NCBI RefSeq assembly: GCF_020884795.1
Contig: NZ_BBZF01000018.1
Location: 186,001 to 250,000, forward strand
Length of the DNA stretch: 64,000 nucleotides
Direction: 5' to 3'
Source: Micromonospora okii
Lineage (GTDB): Bacteria; Actinomycetota; Actinomycetes; Mycobacteriales; Micromonosporaceae
How positions within the stretch are numbered: the first letter of the stretch is position 1; each line of letters opens with the position of its first letter. Positions 49,527-57,887 of this stretch are shown piece after piece. A program made the position numbers and the translations under genes. The notes below the pieces were generated by a model. It did not search any database and was not told the DNA's origin. It worked only from the letters and a program-made list of their open reading frames with translations.

Positions 49527-50288
49527 CTACGGGGCGGGGGCGGCGGCGCGGGCGTACCGGAGCAGCAGCGTGCCGTCGGCGGCGGCCAGCACGTGCCGCA
49601 GCGGCAGCTCGCGGGGCGCGGCGGCGGGCCCGGCGGTGATCCGGCCGGGGCCGGCCCCGGCCAGCAGCGGCGCGACGGTGAGGCAGACCTCGTCGACCAG
49701 GTCGGCGGCGGTGAGCGCGCCGAACAGGTACGGCCCGCCCTCGCAGAGCACCTGGCCGAGGCCGCGCCGACGCAGCTCGGCGAGCCCGGCGGCGAGGTCC
49801 ACCCGGTCGGCGCCGCAGCGCACCACGTCGGCCACCTCGGCCAGGCCGGCGGGCGCGTCGGCGGCGGCGTGGGTGAGCACGACCGGCCGCACCGGCGCGT
49901 CGGCGAAGGCGGCCTGCGCCGGGTCCAGGGCCAGCGATCCGGAGACCACCACGAGGGTCGGGTACTCGGCCAGCCCGTGGTCGAGCCGCCACCTGCGGCG
50001 CGGTTCGCTGAGCCGCACCGCGCGGTACCCCTCGTGGCGCAGCGTGCCGGCGGCCACCAGCAGGCCGTCGCAGAGCATCCGCAGCAGGCCGAAGACCCGC
50101 TTGTCGGGCTCGCCGGAAAGCCCGGCGGAGTAGCCGTCGACGGTGACCGCGCCGTCCACGCTGGTCACGAAGTTCACCCGCAGGCGCGGTCGGTCGGCCC
50201 GGCCGTACAGCTCGGTCAGCCCCGCGTCGTCGAGTGGGGCCGTCGACGGGGTCGGCCAGAGCCGGGAGATCGGGGTGGGGGCGCTCAC
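49527..50288 (-). CDS. RibD C-terminal domain reductase-like protein (253 aa)
   Basis: The dihydrofolate-reductase-like fold of the RibD C-terminal domain: LRVNFVTSVDGAVTVDGYSAG, KRVFGLLRMLCDGLLVAAGT, YPTLVVVSG, then GLGQVLCEGGPYLFGALTAA and VDEVCLTVAPLLAGAGPGRI. It lacks the deaminase half of RibD, so it is a stand-alone NADPH-dependent reductase-like protein, not necessarily of riboflavin synthesis. GTG 50288 overlaps the stop of the 39-codon gene by 3 bases, indicating translational coupling. Confidence 0.87.
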   Translation of the reverse strand: MSAPTPISRLWPTPSTAPLDDAGLTELYGRADRPRLRVNFVTSVDGAVTVDGYSAGLSGEPDKRVFGLLRMLCDGLLVAAGTLRHEGYRAVRLSEPRRRWRLDHGLAEYPTLVVVSGSLALDPAQAAFADAPVRPVVLTHAAADAPAGLAEVADVVRCGADRVDLAAGLAELRRRGLGQVLCEGGPYLFGALTAADLVDEVCLTVAPLLAGAGPGRITAGPAAAPRELPLRHVLAAADGTLLLRYARAAAPAP

Positions 50289-50404
50289 TCGCCGGCCGGA
50301 CCCGTGACCGGAGGGGTGGGCTCGGGGGCGCGGTGCTGGCAGTCGCACCACGTGCGGCCCCGGCACTCGTCGTGCCGCCGCTCCCGGCAGGCTCGGCAGA
50401 TCAT
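50285..50404 (-). CDS. Cys-rich mini-protein coupled to the RibD-like gene (39 aa)
   Basis: ATG 50404 to TGA 50285 encodes a peptide opening MICRACRERRHDECRG and continuing RTWCDCQHRAPE, with five Cys (CxxC, C, CxC) and two His, ending in a Pro-rich tail. The arrangement suggests one zinc site. The ATG has a TAGGCT box 6 bases before it and no ribosome binding site. The stop overlaps the GTG of the downstream reductase, so translation of this mini-gene likely delivers ribosomes to it. I recall similar mini-proteins beside RibD-like genes in actinomycetes, which supports it being real. Confidence 0.65.
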   Translation of the reverse strand: MICRACRERRHDECRGRTWCDCQHRAPEPTPPVTGPAGE

Positions 50405-50410
50405 GCCGGC

Positions 50411-50416
50411 AGCCTA
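50411..50416 (-). promoter_or_regulatory. -10 box of a leaderless promoter (Cys-rich mini-protein)
   Basis: TAGGCT on the minus strand lies 6 bases before ATG 50404; identical hexamer to that before the DUF3000 gene. Confidence 0.55.
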
Positions 50417-50427
50417 TTCCCTGCTGG

Positions 50428-50476
50428 AAGGAAGGGCCCCCGCTTATCGCCTCCGGTAGAGAGGGGTGCCCTTCTC
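50428..50476. repeat. Dispersed GGAAGGGCCCC element, copy D
   Basis: AAGGAAGGGCCCCCGCTTATCG followed by CGGTAGAGAGGGGTGCCCTTCTC. GGAAGGGCCCCC can pair with GGGGTGCCCTTCT. It reads as the complement of copy A (GTTAAC replaced by CTTATC). It lies between the divergent mini-protein and cebE control regions. The whole interval 50405-50724 is gene-free and holds this element, two CebR operators, the cebE promoter and a structured leader. Confidence 0.65.
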
Positions 50477-50531
50477 GCACTCCCGGGCCGGGCCCGCGCG
50501 GAGTGCGCCGCGACATCCGGCGGTAACGATC

Positions 50532-50545
50532 TGGGAACGCTCCCA
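50532..50545. promoter_or_regulatory. CebR operator 1
   Basis: TGGGAACGCTCCCA is a 14-bp palindrome differing by one base from the known Streptomyces CebR site TGGGAGCGCTCCCA. It lies 8 bases upstream of the -35 box of cebE. Confidence 0.8.
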
Positions 50546-50553
50546 AACGCGTA

Positions 50554-50582
50554 TTGACACCCCCGGGGCTCTCCTCCACGCT
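50554..50582 (+). promoter_or_regulatory. cebE promoter (TTGACA-N17-CACGCT)
   Basis: A consensus -35 (50554-50559) and CACGCT (50577-50582) at exactly 17 bases. The predicted start near 50589 lies inside operator 2, so repressor binding would block initiation. It is flanked by operators on both sides. Confidence 0.65.
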
Positions 50583-50584
50583 CA

Positions 50585-50598
50585 TGGGAGCGCTCCCG
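50585..50598. promoter_or_regulatory. CebR operator 2
   Basis: TGGGAGCGCTCCCG matches the CebR consensus at 13 of 14 positions and overlaps the predicted transcription start of cebEFG-bglC. Confidence 0.8.
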
Positions 50599-50599
50599 G

Positions 50600-50693
50600 C
50601 GTGTGGTGGGGATCTCTTTCCGTCGCGCACGCCGGGCGCTGTCACGGGCTTCGGTCGTGACGGCGCCGGCGCCCGCACAGCCCCCACCACACG
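50600..50693 (+). promoter_or_regulatory. Structured 5' leader of cebE
   Basis: CGTGTGGTGGGG (50600-50611) is exactly complementary to CCCCACCACACG (50682-50693), a 12-bp outer stem. Inside, GTCACG (50641-50646) pairs with CGTGAC (50656-50661), and GGCGCCGGCGCC gives another palindrome. The leader ends 31 bases before the ATG, so the cebE ribosome binding site stays outside the structure. It may stabilise the mRNA or be regulatory; no riboswitch class is recognised. Confidence 0.5.
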
Positions 50694-50724
50694 AACAGCC
50701 TCACCATCGAAAGAGGGGTCTCGG

Positions 50725-52038
50725 ATGAGCGTCCCAATCCGTCGCCGACGGCTCGCGGCCATCGCGCTGGCGTCCGTCGCGGTGATCGCCACCGCCTCCG
50801 CCTGCGGCGACGACTCGTCGGACAAGAGCAGCGGCGACGGACCGGTCACCCTGGTCGTCGACGTCTTCGGCGACCAGGGCTTCGGCTACGACGAGCTCTA
50901 CCGGCAGTACGAGTCGGAGCACCCGAACGTCAAGATCCAGGAGCGCGGCAAGGGCCTCGGCCTGGCGGACTACAACACCCGGCTGACCCAGCAGATCACC
51001 GCGGGCTCCGGCGCCGGCGACGTCGTCGCGCTCGAAGAGGGCACGATCGTGCAGTTCTACCCGCAGTCCGCCAAGTTCGTGAACCTGGCCGACCACGGCG
51101 CGAACGACCTCAAGGGCAACTTCCTGTCGTGGAAGTGGGAGCAGGGCACCACCCCCGACGGCAAGGTCCTCGGCCTCGGCACCGACGTCGGCTCGATGGC
51201 GCTCTGCTACCGCACCGACCTGTTCAAGGCCGCCGGCCTGCCGACCGACCGCGAGCAGGTCGCCGCCCTGTGGCCCACCTGGGACGAGTTCATCGCCACC
51301 GGCCAGCGCTTCGCCACCGCCGACAAGAAGCACAAGTTCGTCGACTCGGCGACCAACTTCTACAACGTCGTGCTGATGCAGATCGCCGGCGCCGGCTCGG
51401 GCCACACCTACTACGACAAGAGCAACAAGCTGGTCATCGGCGAGAACGCGGACATCAAGACCGCGTACGACCTGACCACCAAGATGATCGCCGCCGGCCT
51501 GTCGAACAACCTCCAGTCGTTCTCGAACGAGTGGAACGCCGGCTTCAAGAACGGCACCTTCGCCACCATCGCCTGCCCCGCCTGGATGACCGGGGTCATC
51601 AAGGGCCAGGCCGGTGAGTCGGCCGCCGGCAAGTGGGACGTGGCGAAGGCCCCCGGCAACGGCGGCAACTGGGGCGGCGCGTTCCTGGCCGTGCCGAAGT
51701 CCAGCAAGCACCCCAAGGAGGCCGCCGAGCTGGCGAAGTTCCTGACCAGCGCCAAGGGTCAGACCGAGGCGTTCAAGAAGGTCGGCAACCTGCCCTCCTC
51801 GCCGCAGGCGCTGAGCGACCCGGCCGTGGTCGGATCGACCAACGCGTACTTCACCAACGCCCCGGTCGGCAAGATCTTCGCCGCCGGCGCGAGCGAGCTG
51901 AAGCCGGTCTACCTCGGCCCGAAGAACAACGCGGTCCGGACCGCCGTGGAGAACACCCTGCGCGCCGTCGAGCAGGGCAAGTCGGCCGAAGAGCAGTGGC
52001 AGGCCGCTCTGAAGAACGGCGCCGCCGCCGGTAAGTGA
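50725..52038 (+). CDS. cebE: Cellobiose ABC transporter substrate-binding lipoprotein CebE-like (437 aa)
   Basis: Extracellular sugar-binding protein anchored by lipidated Cys27 (VAVIATASACGDD). Family 1 binding-protein fold: VTLVVDVFGDQGFGYDELYR, YNTRLTQQITAGSGAGDVV, DVGSMALCYRTDLFKAAGLP, FKNGTFATIACPAWMTG and NGGNWGGAFLAVPKSSKH. Its assignment to cellobiose or cello-oligosaccharides rests on the operon (two permeases, GH1 beta-glucosidase, LacI regulator) and the CebR-type operators. Like most such operons it lacks an ATPase; in Streptomyces the shared MsiK serves this purpose. AAGAGGGG precedes the ATG. Confidence 0.9.
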   Translation: MSVPIRRRRLAAIALASVAVIATASACGDDSSDKSSGDGPVTLVVDVFGDQGFGYDELYRQYESEHPNVKIQERGKGLGLADYNTRLTQQITAGSGAGDVVALEEGTIVQFYPQSAKFVNLADHGANDLKGNFLSWKWEQGTTPDGKVLGLGTDVGSMALCYRTDLFKAAGLPTDREQVAALWPTWDEFIATGQRFATADKKHKFVDSATNFYNVVLMQIAGAGSGHTYYDKSNKLVIGENADIKTAYDLTTKMIAAGLSNNLQSFSNEWNAGFKNGTFATIACPAWMTGVIKGQAGESAAGKWDVAKAPGNGGNWGGAFLAVPKSSKHPKEAAELAKFLTSAKGQTEAFKKVGNLPSSPQALSDPAVVGSTNAYFTNAPVGKIFAAGASELKPVYLGPKNNAVRTAVENTLRAVEQGKSAEEQWQAALKNGAAAGK

Positions 52039-52055
52039 CCGACCGTACCGACCGT

Positions 52056-52090
52056 GGGTGGCGCCGACAGGGGCACTGTCGGCGCCACCC
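52056..52090 (+). terminator. Intercistronic 14-bp hairpin after cebE
   Basis: GGGTGGCGCCGACA (52056-52069) and its exact complement (52077-52090) enclose a 7-base loop, 18 bases after the cebE stop. Such hairpins behind binding-protein genes usually stabilise the upstream message or attenuate transcription so that binding protein exceeds permease. Confidence 0.7.
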
Positions 52091-52157
52091 GTGGTGCCGG
52101 TTAGCCCCCGGCGTCGCCCGCGCGGCGGGTCGCGCCGACCGACGAGAAGGACCGTCG

Positions 52158-53144
52158 ATGAGCCTGGACCTCCACACCGCAGCGCCCCCCGGCGAGGGCG
52201 GTGACCCCCACCGCCGCGCCCGCGACGCGCGCCGCCGCCGGGCCTCCCTCAGCCGGCTGGACCTGAAGTTCTCCCCGTACCTGTACGTCCTGCCGTTCTT
52301 CGTGATCTTCGCCGTCTTCAGCGCGTACCCGATCGGATACACCGTCTGGATCGCGCTCACCGACCGGTCGCCGATGAACGCGACGATCAGCTTCGTCGGC
52401 CTGGACAACTTCGTCGAGCTGCTGACCGAAGACCCGCAGTTCTGGAACGCCGTGGGCAACACGTTCGGCATGTTCGTGCTCTCCACCGTGCCGCAGCTCA
52501 TGCTGGCGCTGCTGCTGGCCAACGCCCTGAACCGGAAGCTGCGCGCGCAGACCTTCTTCCGGATGGCCATCGCGATGCCGATCATCACCTCCACCGCCGT
52601 GGTGGCGCTGATCTTCTCGATGATCTACGCGAAGGAGTTCGGCCTGGCCAACTGGCTGCTCGACCTGGTCGGCATCGACCCGATCGACTGGCGGGCGAAC
52701 CGCCTCGCCTCCTGGTTCGCCATCTCCACCATGGTCGACTGGCGCTGGATCGGCTACAACGCCCTGATCTACCTCGCGGCCATGCAGTCGATCAGCAAGG
52801 ACATGTACGAGGCGGCGTCGCTGGACGGCGCGTCCCGCCGCCGCCAGTTCTGGTCGATCACCATTCCGCAGCTCCGCCCGACGATCATCTTCACGCTGAT
52901 CGTCTCGACCATCGGCGGCCTGCAGCTCTTCACCGAGCCGCTGATGTTCACCAGCGGCGCCGGGGGCATCTCCGGCGGCTCCGAGGGGCAGTTCCAGACC
53001 ATCACCATGTACCTGCTCGACGTGATGAACACCCGCTTCCGCTGGGGGTACGCCGGTGCGGTGGCGCTCGTGCTGTTCCTGCTCATCGCGCTGATGTCGC
53101 TGGTGAACTACCTGTTCGCCCGCCGCATCAGCTCGGACAAGTGA
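52158..53144 (+). CDS. cebF: Cellobiose ABC transporter permease CebF-like (328 aa)
   Basis: Sugar-type (MalF-like) permease. A ~35-residue basic N-terminal tail precedes the first helix (YLYVLPFFVIFAVFSAYPIG). Six membrane segments are expected; helices are seen at ~37-57, ~95-120 and further. The EAA loop, which docks the ATPase, is EAASLDGASRRRQFWSITIP followed by QLRP. The ATG follows GAGAAGG by 6 bases. The stop is 13 bases before cebG. Confidence 0.92.
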   Translation: MSLDLHTAAPPGEGGDPHRRARDARRRRASLSRLDLKFSPYLYVLPFFVIFAVFSAYPIGYTVWIALTDRSPMNATISFVGLDNFVELLTEDPQFWNAVGNTFGMFVLSTVPQLMLALLLANALNRKLRAQTFFRMAIAMPIITSTAVVALIFSMIYAKEFGLANWLLDLVGIDPIDWRANRLASWFAISTMVDWRWIGYNALIYLAAMQSISKDMYEAASLDGASRRRQFWSITIPQLRPTIIFTLIVSTIGGLQLFTEPLMFTSGAGGISGGSEGQFQTITMYLLDVMNTRFRWGYAGAVALVLFLLIALMSLVNYLFARRISSDK

Positions 53145-53157
53145 GGGTTGCGCCCAG

Positions 53158-54053
53158 ATGACGACCACGACGCTCCGCCCACCCGCGCGCCCGGCCCGAA
53201 AGCAGCCGCGCGAATCCCACAAGGCCGACCGGCTCTGGAAGGCCACCCCGCTGACCTGGCTCGGGCTGGTCCTCGGCGTGCTCCTCTCCCTGTTCCCGTT
53301 CTACTGGATGATCGTCATCGCCTCCCGCACGAACGACGCGGCCAACTCCTGGCCGCCGCCGTTCCTGCCCGGCGGCAAGCTCGGCGAGAACATCCAGCGG
53401 GTGCTGGAGAACGGCGACGCCAACATCGTCAAGGGGCTGATGAACTCGTTCCTGGTCTCCGGGACGATCACGGTCGCCACCGTCTTCTTCGGCTCCCTGG
53501 CCGGCTTCGCCTTCGCCAAGCTGCGCTTCCGGGGCAAGAACGCGATGCTGCTGGTCATCCTGGCCTCGATGATGGTGCCGATCCAGCTCGGCGTGCTGCC
53601 GCTGTACATCCTGATGGCCGAGCTGGACTGGCTGAACACCATGCCGTCGGTCACCGTGCCGTTCCTCATCGGCGGCTTCGGCATCTTCATGATGCGCCAG
53701 TACGCCGAGCAGGCCGTCCCCAACGAGCTGATCGAGGCGGCCCGGGTGGACGGCTGCTCCACCTGGCGCGTCTACTGGCACGTCGTCGTCCCCGCGCTGC
53801 GGCCGGCGGCGGCGGTGCTCGGCCTGCTCACCTTCATGGAGCAGTGGAACCAGTTCTTCTGGCCGTTCGTGGTGCTCGCCGACCCGGCGAACCCGACGGT
53901 GCAGATCTCCCTGCGCAGCCTCAACACGGCGTACTTCGCCGACAACTCGCAGATCTTCGCCGGTACGTTGATCGCGACGCTGCCGCTGTTCGTCGTGTTC
54001 GTCCTGTTCGGCCGCCAGATCATCGGCGGGATCATGGAAGGTGCCGTCAAGTC

Positions 54054-54057
<4 letters not shown>
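53158..54057 (+). CDS. cebG: Cellobiose ABC transporter permease CebG-like (299 aa)
   Basis: MalG-like permease with the EAA loop EAARVDGCSTWRVYWHVVVP, then ALRP. First helix LTWLGLVLGVLLSLFPFYW, later MLLVILASMMVPIQLGVLPL and GTLIATLPLFVVFVLFG. It pairs with CebF. Its stop overlaps the bglC GTG by 4 bases, coupling uptake to hydrolysis. Confidence 0.92.
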
Positions 54058-55487
<1,430 letters not shown>

Positions 55488-55571
55488 CGAGGGCCAGCCA
55501 GTGACGGGCGGGCCCGGCACCACCCCCGGTCGGGGGCGCGCCGGGGCCGCCCGAGGTCGGAGGAGCAGACA

Positions 55572-56618
55572 ATGACAACGCAGCGCACGCGGTCGCTCGG
55601 GCGCCCGACCCTCGACGCGGTCGCCGCCCGCGCCGGCGTCGGGCGCGGCACCGTCTCCCGGGTGGTGAACGGCTCACCCCAGGTGAGCCCGGAGGCCCGG
55701 GCCGCCGTGCAGCAGGCCATCGCCGAGCTGGGGTACGTGCCGAACCGCGCCGCCCGCGCGCTGGTCACCCAGCGCACCGACTCGGTGGCGCTGGTCGTCT
55801 CCGAGTCCGGCGACCGGGTCTTCACCGAGCCGTTCTTCGCCGGGATCGTCCGGGGCATCAGCTCGGCGCTGCTGGAGACCCCCATGCAGCTCTGGCTGGC
55901 CATGGTCCAGTCCCCGGTCGAGCGCGAGCGGGTCGAGCACCACCTGACCAACCAGCACGTCGACGGGGTCCTGCTGCTGTCGCTGCACGACTCCGACCCG
56001 CTGCCCACCCTGCTGGAGGAGCGCGGCCTGCCGACCGTGCTCGGCGGCCGGCCGGCCCGGATGCTGCAACCCGGCGCGCAGCCGGCGTACTACGTCGACG
56101 TGGACAACGTCGGGGGCGCCCGGCAGGCGGTGGAGTACCTCTTCGCCTCCGGGCGGCGGCGGATCGCCACCATCGCCGGCACCCAGGACATGGGCGCCGG
56201 CCTGGCCCGCCTCACCGGCTACCGGCAGGCCGTCCAGGCCACCGGGGCCGGGCTCAACCCGGACCTCATCGCGTACGGCGACTTCAGCGAGGGCAGCGGG
56301 GCGGCGTGCATGGGGCGGCTGCTGGAGGTCTGCCCGGACCTCGACGCGGTCTTCGTCGCCTCCGACCTGATGGCGTTCGGCGCGCTGCGCACGCTGCGGG
56401 CCGCCGGGCGGCGGGTGCCGGAGGACGTGGCGGTGATCGGCTTCGACGACGCGCCGGTGGCCCGGCAGGCCGACCCGCCGCTGACCACCGTCTTCCAGCC
56501 GGTCGAGGAGATGGGCCGGCAGATGGCCCACCTGCTCGTCGCCCGGGTGCGCGGCGAGGACGTCCCCGCCAACCACGTCCTGCTCGACACCCACATGGTC
56601 CGCCGCGCCTCCGCCTGA
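55572..56618 (+). CDS. cebR: LacI-family repressor CebR-like (348 aa)
   Basis: The N-terminal LacI helix-turn-helix is RPTLDAVAARAGVGRGTVSR followed by VVNGSPQVSPEARAAV. The periplasmic-binding-like ligand domain contains SVALVVSESGDRVFTEPFFA, YYVDVDNVGGARQAVEYLF and DVAVIGFDDAPVARQADPPL. In Streptomyces the homologue represses ceb genes at TGGGAGCGCTCCCA and is released by cellobiose. Both sites here flank the cebE promoter. GGAGGAG precedes the ATG by 7 bases. It lies 84 bases downstream of bglC and may share that transcript, giving auto-repression. Confidence 0.9.
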   Translation: MTTQRTRSLGRPTLDAVAARAGVGRGTVSRVVNGSPQVSPEARAAVQQAIAELGYVPNRAARALVTQRTDSVALVVSESGDRVFTEPFFAGIVRGISSALLETPMQLWLAMVQSPVERERVEHHLTNQHVDGVLLLSLHDSDPLPTLLEERGLPTVLGGRPARMLQPGAQPAYYVDVDNVGGARQAVEYLFASGRRRIATIAGTQDMGAGLARLTGYRQAVQATGAGLNPDLIAYGDFSEGSGAACMGRLLEVCPDLDAVFVASDLMAFGALRTLRAAGRRVPEDVAVIGFDDAPVARQADPPLTTVFQPVEEMGRQMAHLLVARVRGEDVPANHVLLDTHMVRRASA

Positions 56619-56634
56619 ACGCCGGGGCGGCGTC

Positions 56635-56671
56635 GCCCGGCCGCCGGGCCGCGTTACGCCCGGCCGGCGGC
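56635..56671. terminator. GC-rich hairpin region between convergent cebR and acyl-CoA dehydrogenase
   Basis: GCCCGG-CCG-CCGGGC (56635-56649) and the following CCGCCGGGC / GCCCGGC-CGGCGG pairing give two alternative stems in the 57-base gap. Strong secondary structure at this convergent junction suggests a bidirectional terminator; the exact stem is ambiguous. Confidence 0.4.
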
Positions 56672-56675
56672 GGGG

Positions 56676-57887
56676 TCAGGCCCAGCGGCGCAGCTCGCGC
56701 CTGGCCAGTGAGGCGCGGTGGACCTCGTCGGGGCCGTCGGCGAGGCGCAGCGTGCGGGCCTGCGCCCAGAGGGCGGCGAGCGGGGTGTCCTGGCTGACCC
56801 CCGCGCCCCCGTACGCCTGGACGGCCTTGTCGATCACCCACTCCGCCATCGCCGGGGTGGCGATCTTGATGGCCTGGATCTCGGTGTGCGCGCCCCGGTT
56901 GCCGACGGTGTCCATCAGCCACGCCGTCTTGAGCACCAGCAGCCGGGCCTGCTCGATGCGGACCCGCGACTCGGCGATCCACTCGCGCACCACGCCCTGC
57001 TCGGCCAGCGGCCGGCCGAACGCGACCCGCTCGCTGACCCGGCGGCAGAGCAGTTCCAGGGCCCGCTCGGCCATGCCGACCAGCCGCATGCAGTGATGGA
57101 TGCGCCCCGGGCCGAGCCGGGCCTGGGCGATGGCGAAGCCTTCGCCCTCCGCGCCCACCAGGTTCTCCGCCGGCACCCGGACGCCCGTGAAGTCGATCTC
57201 CGCGTGCCCGCCGTGGGCGGCGTCGCTGTAGCCGAAGACCGTCAGGCCGCGCCGCACGATGACGCCCGGCGTGTCCCGGGGAACCAGGATCATGTTCTGC
57301 TGGTGGTGCCGGTCGGCGTCGGGGTCGGTCTTGCCCATCACGACGAAGACCTCGCAGCGCGGGTCCATCGCCCCGGACGACCACCACTTGCGCCCGTCGA
57401 CCACGTAGGAGTCGCCGTCGCGGGTGATCCGGGTGGCGATGTTCGTGGCGTCGGAGGAGGCCACCTCCGGCTCCGTCATGCAGAACGCCGAGCGGATCTC
57501 GCCGTCGAGCAGCGGCCTGAGCCAGCGCTCCCGCTGCGCCTCGGAGCCGAACTCGGCCAGCAGCTCCATGTTGCCCGTGTCCGGGGCGGCGCAGTTGACC
57601 GCCTCCGGGGCCAGGTGCGGGCTGCGCCCGGTCAGCTCGGCCAGCGGGGCGTACTGGAGGTTGGTCAGCCCCGCGCCGTAGCGGGGGTCGGGAAAGAAGA
57701 GGTTCCACAGGCCGCGGCGGCGCGCCTCGGCCTTCAGCTCCTCCAGCACCGGCGGGCGGGCCCACGGGTCGCCGGCCGCCGCGACCTGCTCGGCGTGCAC
57801 GGCCTCCGCCGGGTGGACGCACTCGTCGAGGAACGCGCCGAGCCGCCCACGCAGCTCCTCGGTGCGCTCGTCGTACCGGAAGTCCAT
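56676..57887 (-). CDS. Acyl-CoA dehydrogenase (403 aa)
   Basis: FAD-dependent acyl-CoA dehydrogenase of the ACAD10/11-like group. AFCMTEPEVASSDATNI is the FAD/substrate signature, then YVVDGRKWWSSGAMDPRCEV, GFAIAQARLGPGRIHHCMRL, and YGGAGVSQDTPLAALWAQAR near the C-terminus. No unambiguous catalytic base can be assigned by eye. The ATG at 57887 shares one base with the stop of the upstream phosphotransferase gene. The pairing mirrors mammalian ACAD10/11, where kinase and dehydrogenase domains are fused and act on 4-hydroxyacyl-CoA. Confidence 0.92.
   Translation of the reverse strand: MDFRYDERTEELRGRLGAFLDECVHPAEAVHAEQVAAAGDPWARPPVLEELKAEARRRGLWNLFFPDPRYGAGLTNLQYAPLAELTGRSPHLAPEAVNCAAPDTGNMELLAEFGSEAQRERWLRPLLDGEIRSAFCMTEPEVASSDATNIATRITRDGDSYVVDGRKWWSSGAMDPRCEVFVVMGKTDPDADRHHQQNMILVPRDTPGVIVRRGLTVFGYSDAAHGGHAEIDFTGVRVPAENLVGAEGEGFAIAQARLGPGRIHHCMRLVGMAERALELLCRRVSERVAFGRPLAEQGVVREWIAESRVRIEQARLLVLKTAWLMDTVGNRGAHTEIQAIKIATPAMAEWVIDKAVQAYGGAGVSQDTPLAALWAQARTLRLADGPDEVHRASLARRELRRWA

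Noticed and set aside
48252..50459. 735-codon plus-strand frame over herA
   Set aside because: Low-complexity Gly/Val/Arg-rich translation opposite to the herA and RibD-like genes, both of which show family motifs.
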